Assembly: GCF_004570385.1 (NCBI RefSeq)
Contig: NZ_SPQL01000015.1
Span: 1 to 64,000 of the forward strand
From: Blastococcus sp. CT_GayMR19
Lineage (GTDB): Bacteria; Actinomycetota; Actinomycetes; Mycobacteriales; Geodermatophilaceae
Direction: 5' to 3'
Length of the DNA stretch: 64,000 bases
Shown in pieces: positions 52,881-64,000 of this stretch; the stretch's first letter is position 1; each line of letters opens with the position of its first letter. Below the pieces are notes generated by a model. That model did not search any database and had not been told where the DNA came from. It saw only the letters and a list, made by a program, of their open reading frames with translations. A program made the position numbers and the translations under genes.

Positions 52881-53828
52881 TCAGTAGCGGTCGACCACGT
52901 TCGCCAGCGGCTCACCCGCCAGGACGCGGGCGATCTGCTCGACGGCGGCGGCGGTGGCGCGGGCGGGCGTCTGCGGCACCTCACCCCCCACGTGCGGGGT
53001 GATGAGCACCCCGGGGGCCGACCACAGCGGGTGCCCCTCGGGCAGCGGCTCCGGGTCGGTGACGTCGAGGGCGGCGCGCAGCCGGCCGGCGGTCAGCTCC
53101 GCCAGCAGCGCGTCGGTGTCGACGACCACCCCGCGGGCCGCGTTGACCAGCAGCGCGCCGTCGGGCATCGCAGCCAGGAACTCGGCGTCGACCATGCCCC
53201 TGGTCTCCGGGGTGACCGGGACGATGAGGATGACGACGTCGGCCTGCGGCAGCAGCTGCGGGAGGTCCGCCGTCGCGCGGACACCCTCCCGCGCGGTGCG
53301 CGCCACATAGGTCAGCTCGACGTCGAAGCCGGCCAGCATGCGCCCGATGGTCGCGCCGATGTCGCCCGCACCGACGATCAGGACCCGGGCACCGACCAGG
53401 GACGACTGCGTCGTGAACGACCACCGGCCGGCGACCTGCTCGCGCACGAAGAAGGGGATCCCGCGCTGTGCGGCGAGGGTGGCCGCCATGGCCCACTCCG
53501 CTGTGGCCGGGGTGTGCGCGCCCCGGGCGTTGCAGAGGACGACCCCCTCGGGCAGCCGCCCGAGGAACCTCTCCGCCCCCGCGGTGAGCAGCTGGACCAG
53601 CTTCAGCTCCGGCAGCGCCGCCAGGAACCCGTTGTCGGGGACGCCCGGGGAGCCGTTCCGCGGGACCCAGACCTGGGCCCGGGTCGCCTCCCCCTCGGGA
53701 GCGCCCGCCTGAGGGTCGAGCGGGTAGGTCCGTACCCGGGGGGAGAGGTCCTCCAGCGCGGCGCCGACCGCCGGGTCGGGGACCAGCACGTGCAGGGTCT
53801 CGTCCGGTTCCAGGAGCAGTCGTGGCAC
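52881..53828 (-). CDS. D-isomer-specific 2-hydroxyacid dehydrogenase
   Basis: A 315-residue NAD(P)-dependent dehydrogenase: Rossmann motif VLIVGAGDIGATIGRML, catalytic Arg in NAARGVVVDTDAL, Glu in DPEPLPEGHPLW and His in LITPHVGGE. It is shorter than SerA and lacks an ACT domain, so it probably reduces a glyoxylate- or phenylpyruvate-like acid. GTG 53828 lies seven bases after a TAGGTT -10 box (minus strand), implying a leaderless mRNA; GTG 53834 is an alternative. Divergent from the sugar dehydrogenase gene. Confidence 0.88.
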   Translation of the reverse strand: MPRLLLEPDETLHVLVPDPAVGAALEDLSPRVRTYPLDPQAGAPEGEATRAQVWVPRNGSPGVPDNGFLAALPELKLVQLLTAGAERFLGRLPEGVVLCNARGAHTPATAEWAMAATLAAQRGIPFFVREQVAGRWSFTTQSSLVGARVLIVGAGDIGATIGRMLAGFDVELTYVARTAREGVRATADLPQLLPQADVVILIVPVTPETRGMVDAEFLAAMPDGALLVNAARGVVVDTDALLAELTAGRLRAALDVTDPEPLPEGHPLWSAPGVLITPHVGGEVPQTPARATAAAVEQIARVLAGEPLANVVDRY

Positions 53829-53876
53829 AGGCACCAACCTAGGGGTCGGCCCGGCCGCCCTGCCGCCCGCCGCACG

Positions 53877-53882
53877 TACCCT
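53877..53882 (+). promoter_or_regulatory. Predicted -10 box for a leaderless sugar dehydrogenase mRNA
   Basis: TACCCT is seven bases from the GTG at 53890. The opposite strand has TAGGTT seven bases from the divergent dehydrogenase GTG, so this 61-base gap seems to carry two back-to-back leaderless promoters. Confidence 0.45.
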
Positions 53883-53889
53883 GAGCCCG

Positions 53890-55029
53890 GTGAGGCGCAG
53901 AGCGGGCGGACGGGAGTCCCGGCTCCTCGCCGCTCTGGTCACCGGCCTGGTGCTGGCCGGCTGCGGCACCGACGGCTACGTCCCCTCCGGCCCGTTCCGG
54001 CCGCTGCCCGAGGGCGCCCCGCCGGAGGTCGGACCGCCGTCGTCGGCGGCCCCCGCACCGTTGCCGGGCGATCCCGCCGAGCCCGGGTCGGGCGAGGAGG
54101 CGGGCGACCCCAACGTCATGGCGTCCGGGCTGGCCGTGCCCACGGGCCTCGTGGTCCTCCCCGACGGCAGCGCGGTCGTCGGCGAGCGGGACACCGGGCG
54201 GCTGCTGCAGGTCTTCCCCGACCGGTCACCGGCCCGCGTGCTGATGACCCTGCCGGGGATCGACACCGCCGGCGACGGCGGACTGCTCGGACTGGCCCTC
54301 TCCCCCACGCACCTCGAGGACGGGCTGTTCTACGCCTACGTCTCCACGGCGACCGACAACCGGGTGGTCCGCTTCCCGATGGGCGGCACGCCGAACCCGG
54401 TGCTGACCGGCATCCCCCGCGGCGAGGTGCACAACGGCGGCGGCCTGATCTTCTCGGCCGACGGCAGCCTGTTCGTCGGCACCGGGGACACCGGCGACCC
54501 GGCGCTGGCCCGCGACCCGCTGTCCCTGGCCGGCAAGGTGCTGCAGATCGATGTCTTCGGCGCCCCGGTCGGGGTCGGCCCGGTGTACAGCCGTGGGCAC
54601 CGGAACGTCACAGCGCTGTGCGCCGGGGGCACGGACACCCTCTACGCGACCGACGACTCGCCCGACGAGCTCAATGCCGTCCTCGAGGGTGCGGACGTCG
54701 CCTCGCGCGCGTCCCGCCCGGCGGTCTCGATCCTGGACGCGGAAGGCGGCCTGGGCGGCTGCACGGCCGCCGGCCGGTTCGTCTTCCTGGGCGCCCTCGA
54801 CGGCCAGCGCATCCACGCGGTGACCCTGGACGAGGCCGGCACGTCCATCGGGGACCCCGAGGAGGTGCTGGGCGGGCAGTACGGCCGGCTGCGGACCGTC
54901 GTGATCGATGCCCAGGGCGGGCTGTGGGTCACCACGTCCAACCGTGACGGGATCGGCACCCCCGCCGAGGACGACGACAAGGTCCTGCGCATCCTGCCGC
55001 CGTCCACCGCGGGCGACTCGCCCTTGTAG
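53890..55029 (+). CDS. PQQ-dependent sugar dehydrogenase-like lipoprotein
   Basis: A 379-residue exported lipoprotein: basic N-terminus, hydrophobic core, lipobox LVLAGC with Cys25, then a Pro/Glu-rich linker. The mature domain has the beta-propeller of soluble aldose/glucose dehydrogenases: LAVPTGLVVLPDGSAVVGERDTGRL, GDGGLLGLALSP, EVHNGGGLIFSADGSLFVGTGDTGD and YSRGHRN, with the conserved GLLG and HNGG-type turns. It may oxidise sugar or another alcohol outside the membrane using PQQ, if PQQ is available. GTG start. Confidence 0.86.
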   Translation: MRRRAGGRESRLLAALVTGLVLAGCGTDGYVPSGPFRPLPEGAPPEVGPPSSAAPAPLPGDPAEPGSGEEAGDPNVMASGLAVPTGLVVLPDGSAVVGERDTGRLLQVFPDRSPARVLMTLPGIDTAGDGGLLGLALSPTHLEDGLFYAYVSTATDNRVVRFPMGGTPNPVLTGIPRGEVHNGGGLIFSADGSLFVGTGDTGDPALARDPLSLAGKVLQIDVFGAPVGVGPVYSRGHRNVTALCAGGTDTLYATDDSPDELNAVLEGADVASRASRPAVSILDAEGGLGGCTAAGRFVFLGALDGQRIHAVTLDEAGTSIGDPEEVLGGQYGRLRTVVIDAQGGLWVTTSNRDGIGTPAEDDDKVLRILPPSTAGDSPL

Positions 55030-55137
55030 TGCAGGGTCATGCCGAGTGGGGCCCGGGGGGTCCCGCGCAGGCATGACGAAGCGGCTCAGCTCACCGGGGG
55101 ACGGCACCCGGCCGCGGTGCGGTCCGGAGGACCGCGA

Positions 55138-56634
55138 TCAGCAGAGCCTTTCCTCGAGCATGCGCTTGACGGTGGCCGCGTCCGCCTTGCCGCGGGTGGT
55201 CTTCATGACCGCGCCGACCAGCGCGCCGATCGCCTGCACCTTGCCGCCGCGCACCTTCTCGGCGACGTCCGGGTTCCCCTCGATCGCGGCGTCCACGGCG
55301 GTGACGAGCTCGTCGGACTCGCCCAGGACGGCCAGGCCGCGGCTCTCCACCACCTGCGCCGGACCGCCCTCACCGGCCAGGACGCCGTCGAGTGCCTGGC
55401 GGGCCAGCTGGTCGTTGATCGTCCCCGCGGACACCAGACCGACCAGCTCGGCCACCTGCGCCGGGGTCACCGCCAGCTCGGCCAGCTCCACCCCCGCGTC
55501 GTTCGCCCGCCGGGCGAGCTCGCCGAGCCACCACTTGCGGGCGTCGGCCGGCGAGGCGCCGGCCGCCACGGTGTCGCCGACGAGCCCCACTGCTCCGGCG
55601 TTGACCAGCCAGGCCATCTCCGTCGGGGCGATCCCCCACTCCTCCGAGAGCCGGGCACGGCGGGCGGCGGGCAGCTCGGGGAGGTCGGCGAGCAGCTTGC
55701 CGACCCACTCCTCGTCCGGGGCCACCGGCACGAGGTCGGGCTCGGGGAAGTACCGGTAGTCGGTCGCCTCCTCCTTGCTCCGGCCGGGTGACGTGGTCCC
55801 GGTGTCCTCGTGGAAGTGCCGGGTCTCCTGCAGGATCCGGACGTCCCCGTCGAGGAGGGCGGCCTGGCGGCGCATCTCGAAGCGGACGGCGCGCTCCACG
55901 GACCGCAGGGAGTTCACGTTCTTGGTCTCGGTCCGGGTGCCCCACTCGAGGCTGCCGATCGGCGCCAGCGAGGTGTTCACGTCGCAGCGCAGGTTGCCCT
56001 GCTCCATGCGCACCTCGGAGACGCCGAGTGCCAGCAGGATCTCGCGCAGCTCGGTGACGTAGGCCTTGGCCACCTCGGGCGCCTTGGCGCCGGCACCGGG
56101 GATCGGCCGGGTGACGATCTCGACCAGCGGGATGCCGGCGCGGTTGTAGTCGATGAGCGAGTGGTCGGCCCCGTGGATGCGCCCGGTGGCGCCACCGACG
56201 TGCAGGTTCTTGCCGGTGTCCTCCTCCAGGTGCACCCGCTCGATCTCCACGCGGTAGGTCTCGCCGTCGACCTCGACGTCCAGGTGGCCGGCCGTGCACA
56301 GGGGCTCGTCGTACTGCGTGGTCTGGAAGCCCTTGGGGATGTCCGGGTAGAAGTAGTTCTTCCGGGCGAAGCGGCACCACGTGGCGATCCGGCAGCCCAG
56401 CGCGAGCCCGATGCGGATGGTCGACTCGATGGCGGCGGCGTTGGCCACGGGCAGCGAGCCGGGCAGGCCCAGGCAGACGGGGCAGGTCTGGGTGTTGGGC
56501 TCCCCGCCGAAGGTCGTGGAGCAGCCGCAGAACATCTTCGACGCCGTGCCGAGCTCGACGTGGGTCTCCAGCCCGATCACCGGCTCGTAGCGGGTGAGGA
56601 CCTCGTCGAAGTCGACGAGTCGGTCGGTGCTCAC
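55138..56634 (-). CDS. gatB: Aspartyl/glutamyl-tRNA amidotransferase subunit B
   Basis: A 498-residue subunit that binds and phosphorylates misacylated Glu-tRNA(Gln) or Asp-tRNA(Asn). It opens with [50 protein letters not shown] with the two zinc-binding Cys pairs, then [20 protein letters not shown]. The C-terminal tail domain ends in [21 protein letters not shown] start overlaps the stop of the small membrane protein gene (GTGA). Last gene of gatC-gatA-x-gatB. Confidence 0.96.
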   Translation of the reverse strand: MSTDRLVDFDEVLTRYEPVIGLETHVELGTASKMFCGCSTTFGGEPNTQTCPVCLGLPGSLPVANAAAIESTIRIGLALGCRIATWCRFARKNYFYPDIPKGFQTTQYDEPLCTAGHLDVEVDGETYRVEIERVHLEEDTGKNLHVGGATGRIHGADHSLIDYNRAGIPLVEIVTRPIPGAGAKAPEVAKAYVTELREILLALGVSEVRMEQGNLRCDVNTSLAPIGSLEWGTRTETKNVNSLRSVERAVRFEMRRQAALLDGDVRILQETRHFHEDTGTTSPGRSKEEATDYRYFPEPDLVPVAPDEEWVGKLLADLPELPAARRARLSEEWGIAPTEMAWLVNAGAVGLVGDTVAAGASPADARKWWLGELARRANDAGVELAELAVTPAQVAELVGLVSAGTINDQLARQALDGVLAGEGGPAQVVESRGLAVLGESDELVTAVDAAIEGNPDVAEKVRGGKVQAIGALVGAVMKTTRGKADAATVKRMLEERLC

Positions 56635-56807
56635 GGGGTGTCCTCCTTGGACGCGGTCCGGCCGGTCAGCACGGCGCCCAGGCCGGTGAGCACGCCCAGG
56701 ACGACGAAGACGGCGAAGACCGCGCGACCGGTGACCAGCCAGCCGACGAGGCCGGCCACGATGACGAACGCGGTGAGGGCCCAGGCTGCCTTGAGCGCCC
56801 CGTTCAC
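56631..56807 (-). CDS. Tiny two-helix membrane protein inside the gat operon
   Basis: A 58-residue protein with two hydrophobic helices (about residues 8-25 and 30-48) separated by a short Thr-Gly-Arg turn, and a charged tail RTASKEDTP. Both ends are GTGA overlaps, with gatA upstream and gatB downstream, so translation is coupled to the amidotransferase subunits. The coupling and the clean hydrophobic pattern argue that it is real. I do not recognise the family; it is not part of the known GatCAB complex. Confidence 0.75.
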   Translation of the reverse strand: MNGALKAAWALTAFVIVAGLVGWLVTGRAVFAVFVVLGVLTGLGAVLTGRTASKEDTP

Positions 56808-58339
56808 GCGGCGCCCTCCGGCGTTGCGGCGCGGCGGCTCAGCTGGTCGAGGAACCGGTGCCCGCGGGCGTCGTCCTGGGCCGCCTCGAGCGCCGCGGCC
56901 ACCTGGTAGCAGCGGTCGTCGGCCAGCGCCGGGGCCATGATCTGCAGGCCCACGGGCAGCCCCTCGGACAGCCCGCACGGCACCGAGATGGCCGGGAGGC
57001 CCGCCAGGCTGGCGGGCAGCGTGCAGAGGTCGGCCGCATACATCGCGAGCGGGTCGCCGGTGCGCGCGCCGAGGGGGAAGGCGACGGTCGGCGTCGTGGG
57101 GCTGACCAGCACGTCCACGTCCGCGAACGCGGCCGAGAAGTCGCGGCTGATCAGGGTGCGGACCTTCTGCGCCTGCCCGTAGTAGGCCTCGTAGTAGCCG
57201 CTGGAGAGCGCGTACGTGCCGAGGATGATCCGGCGCTTGACCTCCGCCCCGAAGCCCTGCTCCCGGGTGAGGGCCATGACCTCGTCGAGGTCGCGCGAGC
57301 CGTCGTCGCCGACGCGGAGCCCGTACCGGACGCCGTCGAACCGGGCGAGATTCGACGACGCCTCGCTGGGCGCGATCAGGTAGTAGGCCGCCAGCGCGAG
57401 GTCGAAGGCGGGGCAGGACACCACGCGGACCTCGGCGCCCATGCCCTCGAGGAGGGCGGTGGCCTCGGCGACGCGAGACAGCACGCCGTCCTCGTAGCCG
57501 TCGGTGTGGCCCTCCCCGCCGAGCTCGCGGACGACGCCGACCCGGATGCCCGACAGGTCGCCGGCGGCGCCGCGGCGGGCGCACTCGGCCAGCACCGGCA
57601 CCGGCGCGTCGATGCTCGTGGAGTCCAGCGCGTCGTGCCCGCCGATCGCCTCGTGCAGCAGGGCGGCGTCCAGCACGGTGCGGGCCATGGGACCGGCCTG
57701 GTCCAGGCTGGAGGAGAAGGCGATGAGGCCGTAGCGGGACACCGACCCGTAGGTGGGCTTGTGCCCGACCAGGCCGGTCAGTGCCGCCGGCTGGCGGATG
57801 GAGCCCCCGGTGTCGGTGCCGATCGCCCACGGGGCGAGGCCGGCGGCGACCGCCGCCGACGAGCCGCCGGAGGACCCACCCGGGATGCGGTCGGGGTCCC
57901 ACGGGTTGCGGGTGATCCGGTAGGCGGAGTTCTCGGTGGAGGAGCCCATCGCGAACTCGTCCATGTTGGTCTTGCCGAGCAGCACGGTGCCGGCGGCCTT
58001 CAGCCGCGCGGCGACGGTCGCGTCGTAGGGCGGCCGCCAGCCCTCGAGGATCCTCGACCCGCTGGTCGTGGGCACGCCCTCGGTGACGACGACGTCCTTG
58101 AGTGCGACGGGGACGCCGTTCAGGCCCGTGCCGCGGGTGCCGGCGGCGTCGATCGCGTCGGCCACGGCCACGGCGGCCTCTGGGTCGACGTGCAGGTAGG
58201 CGCCCAGCTCGCCGTCGGCCGACGCGATGCGGTCGAGGTAGGCCTGGGTGATGTCGACCGCGGTCGCGCCGTCGGCCAGTGCCGCCTGGATCTGGTCGAC
58301 GGTCATGGACGTCACGTCGGTGCTCACGGGGATGCTCAC
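56804..58339 (-). CDS. gatA: Aspartyl/glutamyl-tRNA amidotransferase subunit A
   Basis: A 511-residue amidase-signature glutaminase that supplies ammonia to GatB. Triad positions: Lys in [11 protein letters not shown], cis-Ser in [15 protein letters not shown] and nucleophile Ser in [34 protein letters not shown] is also typical. The GTG overlaps the gatC stop by four bases. It is a useful in-window standard for the divergent amidase at 9472-11838. Confidence 0.97.
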   Translation of the reverse strand: MSIPVSTDVTSMTVDQIQAALADGATAVDITQAYLDRIASADGELGAYLHVDPEAAVAVADAIDAAGTRGTGLNGVPVALKDVVVTEGVPTTSGSRILEGWRPPYDATVAARLKAAGTVLLGKTNMDEFAMGSSTENSAYRITRNPWDPDRIPGGSSGGSSAAVAAGLAPWAIGTDTGGSIRQPAALTGLVGHKPTYGSVSRYGLIAFSSSLDQAGPMARTVLDAALLHEAIGGHDALDSTSIDAPVPVLAECARRGAAGDLSGIRVGVVRELGGEGHTDGYEDGVLSRVAEATALLEGMGAEVRVVSCPAFDLALAAYYLIAPSEASSNLARFDGVRYGLRVGDDGSRDLDEVMALTREQGFGAEVKRRIILGTYALSSGYYEAYYGQAQKVRTLISRDFSAAFADVDVLVSPTTPTVAFPLGARTGDPLAMYAADLCTLPASLAGLPAISVPCGLSEGLPVGLQIMAPALADDRCYQVAAALEAAQDDARGHRFLDQLSRRAATPEGAA

Positions 58340-58653
58340 GCCTCCTCCCCCAGGATGCGCGGCACGCGGATGCGGTCGTCCTCCGCGGCCGGCGCCCCGG
58401 CCAGGACGACCTCGCGGGGCAGGCTGGGCCGGGCCACGTCAGGGCGCATGACGTTGGTCATGGGGACGGCGTGCGTGGTCGGCGGCACGTCCTCGACATC
58501 GGCCTGGCCGACGTGGGCCACCGCGTCGAGCACGGCCTCGAGCTGGCCCGCGAACAGGTCGAGCTCCTCGTCGGTCACGGCCAGGCGGGCCAGGCGCGCG
58601 AGGTGCGCGATGTCCTGCCGGGACAGCGGGTCCTTCCGGGACGGCGTGCTCAT
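58336..58653 (-). CDS. gatC: Aspartyl/glutamyl-tRNA amidotransferase subunit C
   Basis: A 105-residue linker subunit that stabilises Gat[52 protein letters not shown], then [33 protein letters not shown]. First gene of the operon. The ATG at 58653 has GGAG about nine bases upstream. No gene is seen in 58654-58878. Confidence 0.95.
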   Translation of the reverse strand: MSTPSRKDPLSRQDIAHLARLARLAVTDEELDLFAGQLEAVLDAVAHVGQADVEDVPPTTHAVPMTNVMRPDVARPSLPREVVLAGAPAAEDDRIRVPRILGEEA

Positions 58654-58878
58654 GCTGGGACGGGACTCCACTTCGGCGGTGCTCGTCGGCGCGCGTTCTG
58701 GCGCCGGGATGCGACCGGGCCACTCTACGTGGGGCCGAGGGCACGCCTCCGGCCGTGGAGGGACGTGGAGATCACCGCGGGTACCGGTTGACCGCGGGTG
58801 GCCCGCGTGCGGGAAGCTGGTCCGCGAACGCGATCGACGGAGATCGGCCCGCACCCGAGGACGACCCCCGGAGGAACC

Positions 58879-59544
58879 GTGTCCTATCTCCTGCGACTCG
58901 TCGTGCCCGACCGGCCCGGAACCCTGGGCGCGGTGGCCACCGCGCTGGGCGAGGCGGGGATCGACATCGTGTCCCTCGACGTCTTGGAGCGCACCGGCGG
59001 GTTCGCGGTGGACGACGTCGTGGTCGAGCTCCCCCGTGACCGGCTGCCCGACTCGCTCATCACCGCCGCCCAGGCCGTGCCCGGGGTGACCGTCGAGTCG
59101 CTGCGGCCCTTCGCCGGCCCGCTCGACACCCACCGGGAGCTGGAGCTCCTCGATGCCCTCGCACGGGCCGACGAGACGACGGCGGTGAAGCTGCTGGCCG
59201 CCGAGCTGCCACGGGTCTTCCACGGCAGCTGGTCGGTGGTCCTGGAAGCGGACGACGACAGCTGGCACGTGACCGCCGCCTCCGACGCGGCGCCCGCCTT
59301 CGAGGGGCTGACCCTGCCGTGGATGCCGCTGCGCGCGCCCCGGCTGCTGCCCAGCGAGGACGCCTGGCTGCCGGAGCGCTGGCAGGACATGGCCATCGAG
59401 ATGATGGCGGCGCCCTACGGCGGACCGGGCTGCGCCGTGGTGCTCGGCCGCTCGGGAGGCCCGGCCTTCCGGCGATCGGAGCTCCTGCGCCTGGCGCACC
59501 TCGCCGGCATCGCGTCCACCGTGGTGGTCCTCCCGCCGGCCTGA
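58879..59544 (+). CDS. ACT domain protein
   Basis: A 221-residue protein. Residues about 1-75 form an ACT domain (SYLLRLVVPDRPGTLGAVATALGEAGIDIVSLDVLER). The remainder has a GAF-like stretch with no clear motif (WSVVLEADDDSWHVTAASDAAP; GPGCAVVLGRSGGPAFRRSELLRLAHLAGIAS). The GTG at 58879 has GGAGGA four bases upstream and begins at the first ACT strand. It probably senses an amino acid. Convergent with ligA; function unknown. Confidence 0.8.
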   Translation: MSYLLRLVVPDRPGTLGAVATALGEAGIDIVSLDVLERTGGFAVDDVVVELPRDRLPDSLITAAQAVPGVTVESLRPFAGPLDTHRELELLDALARADETTAVKLLAAELPRVFHGSWSVVLEADDDSWHVTAASDAAPAFEGLTLPWMPLRAPRLLPSEDAWLPERWQDMAIEMMAAPYGGPGCAVVLGRSGGPAFRRSELLRLAHLAGIASTVVVLPPA

Positions 59545-59551
59545 GGCCGGC
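59535..59551. terminator. Hairpin with the ACT-protein stop codon in its loop
   Basis: GCCGGCC and GGCCGGC flank TGA, which is the stop codon of the gene ending at 59544. It is nine bases from the convergent ligA stop, so it may end transcription in both directions. No T-run. Confidence 0.4.
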
Positions 59552-62781
<3,230 letters not shown>

Positions 62782-62795
62782 GAACGGGACGGTAG

Positions 62796-64000
62796 TCAGT
62801 CGCGGGAGGACGGCGTGTCAGCGGGGGGGACCCGCGGCGGGGTGCGGACCCGGCCGACGGGCGCGTAGCCGTACGACTCCCACGCGCGGCGTCGGCGATT
62901 CCGCCGGGCCCGACGGTTCCCCGCGACCGCCAGCACCGCGAGCGAGATCGCACCGAGGATCACCACCCCGATCAGCAGCCGGTTGTCGTCAGCGGCTCCG
63001 CTTCCGGTGTCACCCTCGCCGGGCAGAGCGCCGGCTCCCTCGGCGGGGACCTGGCCCGCGGGCCCGGCGACCCAGTAGTCCACGATGGCCCGCACGCCCG
63101 GGTCCGGCGCCTCCCTGGTCACCGGCACGTTCGTCGCCGCATAGGTGGCCGCCCGGTCGACGTCACCGGTTCCGCGATCGAGGGTCAGCCGGACGTCGGT
63201 CACCATCTGCCCGTACGAGCCGGCCTGGGTGACCAGCCGGGGCTCGCCCCCGGGCACCGGCAGCATGCAGTTGTAGGCCTCGTGCGTGTCCGCGCTCACG
63301 ATGAAGTCGACGGCCGGCGTGATCCGCTGGTTGATGTCGACGACCGCGCCGTCGAGCGCCTCACAGCCGTTGATGTCACCGGCCGGGCGCTGCCCGCCGG
63401 CGTGCAGGAGCACCCCGATCGCCTCGATGCCCTCGGACCGCAGCTGCGGGACCAGGCGGTTGACCGCGTCCGCCTCCTCGCGGAAGACGACGTTGCCGAG
63501 CCCCTCGGGCCGCTCGCTCGTGGCCGTGCTCTCCCTCATCACGCCGATCAGGGCCACCCGCACGCCCCGGGGGGTGAAGAGGACCTCGAACGGCGGGAGG
63601 ATCGGCTCGCCGGTCCCCGCCGAGAGGATGTTCGCCGCCAGGTACGGGAAGTTGGCACCGGTGAAGGCATGCTCGGCCTGCCCGAAGCAGCCGTCCACGC
63701 CCGGGGTGACGCCCTGGCAGGCCGCGATGTCGTCGCCGAACCGGCCGTCGGTCGCGCCCGAGAGGCGGCGCAGTTCCTGGAGGCCGAGGTCGAACTCGTG
63801 GTTGCCCACCGCGGCGACGTCCATCCCGAGGGCGTTGAGCACCTCGACGGTGGGCTCGTCCTTGTAGGTGGCGGACTCGGGGGGCGATTCGCCGATCAGG
63901 TCACCGACCCCGACGAAGAAGGAGGCCGCCGAGCCGCCCGCGCCCCGGCGGAAGTCCGCCCGCCGCTCCTGCACGAGCGTGGCCATGTTGGCCGCGCCGC
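62796..64000 (-). CDS. 5'-nucleotidase/metallophosphoesterase family protein (5' end cut by window)
   Basis: About 400 visible residues of the C-terminal part; the first metal motif and any signal peptide are outside the window. It has the metal motif AAVGNHEFDLGLQELRR, FTGANFPYLAANI, LLHAGGQ and SADTHEAYNC, where the family often has HTH. The tail is a Gly/Ala-rich linker, one membrane helix (about NRLLIGVVILGAISLAVLAVAG) and an Arg-rich cytoplasmic end, so the enzyme should be anchored at the cell surface by its C-terminus. It probably hydrolyses nucleotides or sugar phosphates outside the cell. The apparent ATG at 63986 is internal. Confidence 0.83.
   Translation of the reverse strand, partial: GAANMATLVQERRADFRRGAGGSAASFFVGVGDLIGESPPESATYKDEPTVEVLNALGMDVAAVGNHEFDLGLQELRRLSGATDGRFGDDIAACQGVTPGVDGCFGQAEHAFTGANFPYLAANILSAGTGEPILPPFEVLFTPRGVRVALIGVMRESTATSERPEGLGNVVFREEADAVNRLVPQLRSEGIEAIGVLLHAGGQRPAGDINGCEALDGAVVDINQRITPAVDFIVSADTHEAYNCMLPVPGGEPRLVTQAGSYGQMVTDVRLTLDRGTGDVDRAATYAATNVPVTREAPDPGVRAIVDYWVAGPAGQVPAEGAGALPGEGDTGSGAADDNRLLIGVVILGAISLAVLAVAGNRRARRNRRRRAWESYGYAPVGRVRTPPRVPPADTPSSRD

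Noticed and set aside
56858-59089. A 743-codon plus-strand frame opposite gatA and gatC
   Set aside because: Mirror of the amidotransferase genes, with no domain signals.

Overview
This window is very GC-rich, with many GTG starts and 4-base ATGA/GTGA overlaps between consecutive genes. Several start codons sit 6-8 bases behind a TANNNT -10 box, which suggests leaderless transcripts. Together with an actinobacterial-style ilvB-ilvN-ilvC operon plus serA/leuB and a gatC-gatA-gatB operon, this points to a high-GC Actinomycetota, probably in or near the Geodermatophilaceae. The taxon is an inference; there is no rRNA in the window. I saw no tRNA, transposase, integrase, prophage or CRISPR array.

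Positions 1 to about 36,000 form an accessory catabolic region made of short units on alternating strands. From left to right: a minus-strand hydrolase/SDR operon (1-3472); a complete branched-chain-amino-acid-type ABC importer, livHMGF plus the binding lipoprotein (3784-8753); a translationally coupled operon holding a two-subunit molybdenum hydroxylase with a large amidase-signature protein between the subunits, followed by an EamA exporter (8849-14871); an LVIVD-repeat protein; a frameshifted old-yellow-enzyme gene; a minus run of alcohol dehydrogenase, SDR, cyclase-family hydrolase and a 2,6-dihydroxypyridine-3-hydroxylase-like FAD monooxygenase (18319-22561); a PucR regulator; a minus operon of luciferase-like monooxygenase, carboxymuconolactone-decarboxylase-like protein, alpha/beta hydrolase and hydroxyisobutyrate-dehydrogenase-like protein (24051-27409); a divergent flavin reductase fused to a GntR/FCD regulator; an asparaginase-like amidohydrolase; and a plus operon of cyclic-amide hydrolase, aldehyde dehydrogenase, enoyl-CoA hydratase, methylmalonate-semialdehyde dehydrogenase and GntR regulator (30009-35961). 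The enzyme set (Mo hydroxylase, FAD ring hydroxylase, two-component flavin monooxygenase, C-N hydrolases, semialdehyde dehydrogenases feeding CoA thioesters) fits uptake and breakdown of a nitrogen-containing, probably heterocyclic, compound. The substrate is not known.

From about 37,000 to the end the window looks like core genome. A small lysine-rich secreted protein of visibly lower GC marks the boundary. Then come an acyl-CoA synthetase, leuB, serA, two small Pro/Gln-rich membrane proteins facing each other across a strong terminator, and the ilvBNC operon with a leader peptide and attenuator. These are followed by a GGDEF-EAL membrane protein with degenerate catalytic sites, ilvD, an MmyB-type regulator, a D-2-hydroxyacid dehydrogenase, a PQQ-type sugar dehydrogenase lipoprotein, the gatCAB operon with a tiny two-helix membrane protein between gatA and gatB, an ACT-domain protein, ligA, a MetE-like protein and the C-terminal part of a 5'-nucleotidase-family protein.

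The least ordinary items are the flavin reductase-GntR fusion facing its likely monooxygenase partner, the amidase embedded in a molybdenum hydroxylase operon, the ilvBNC attenuator with a probable leaderless leader peptide, the doubly degenerate GGDEF-EAL protein, and the membrane protein inside the gat operon.
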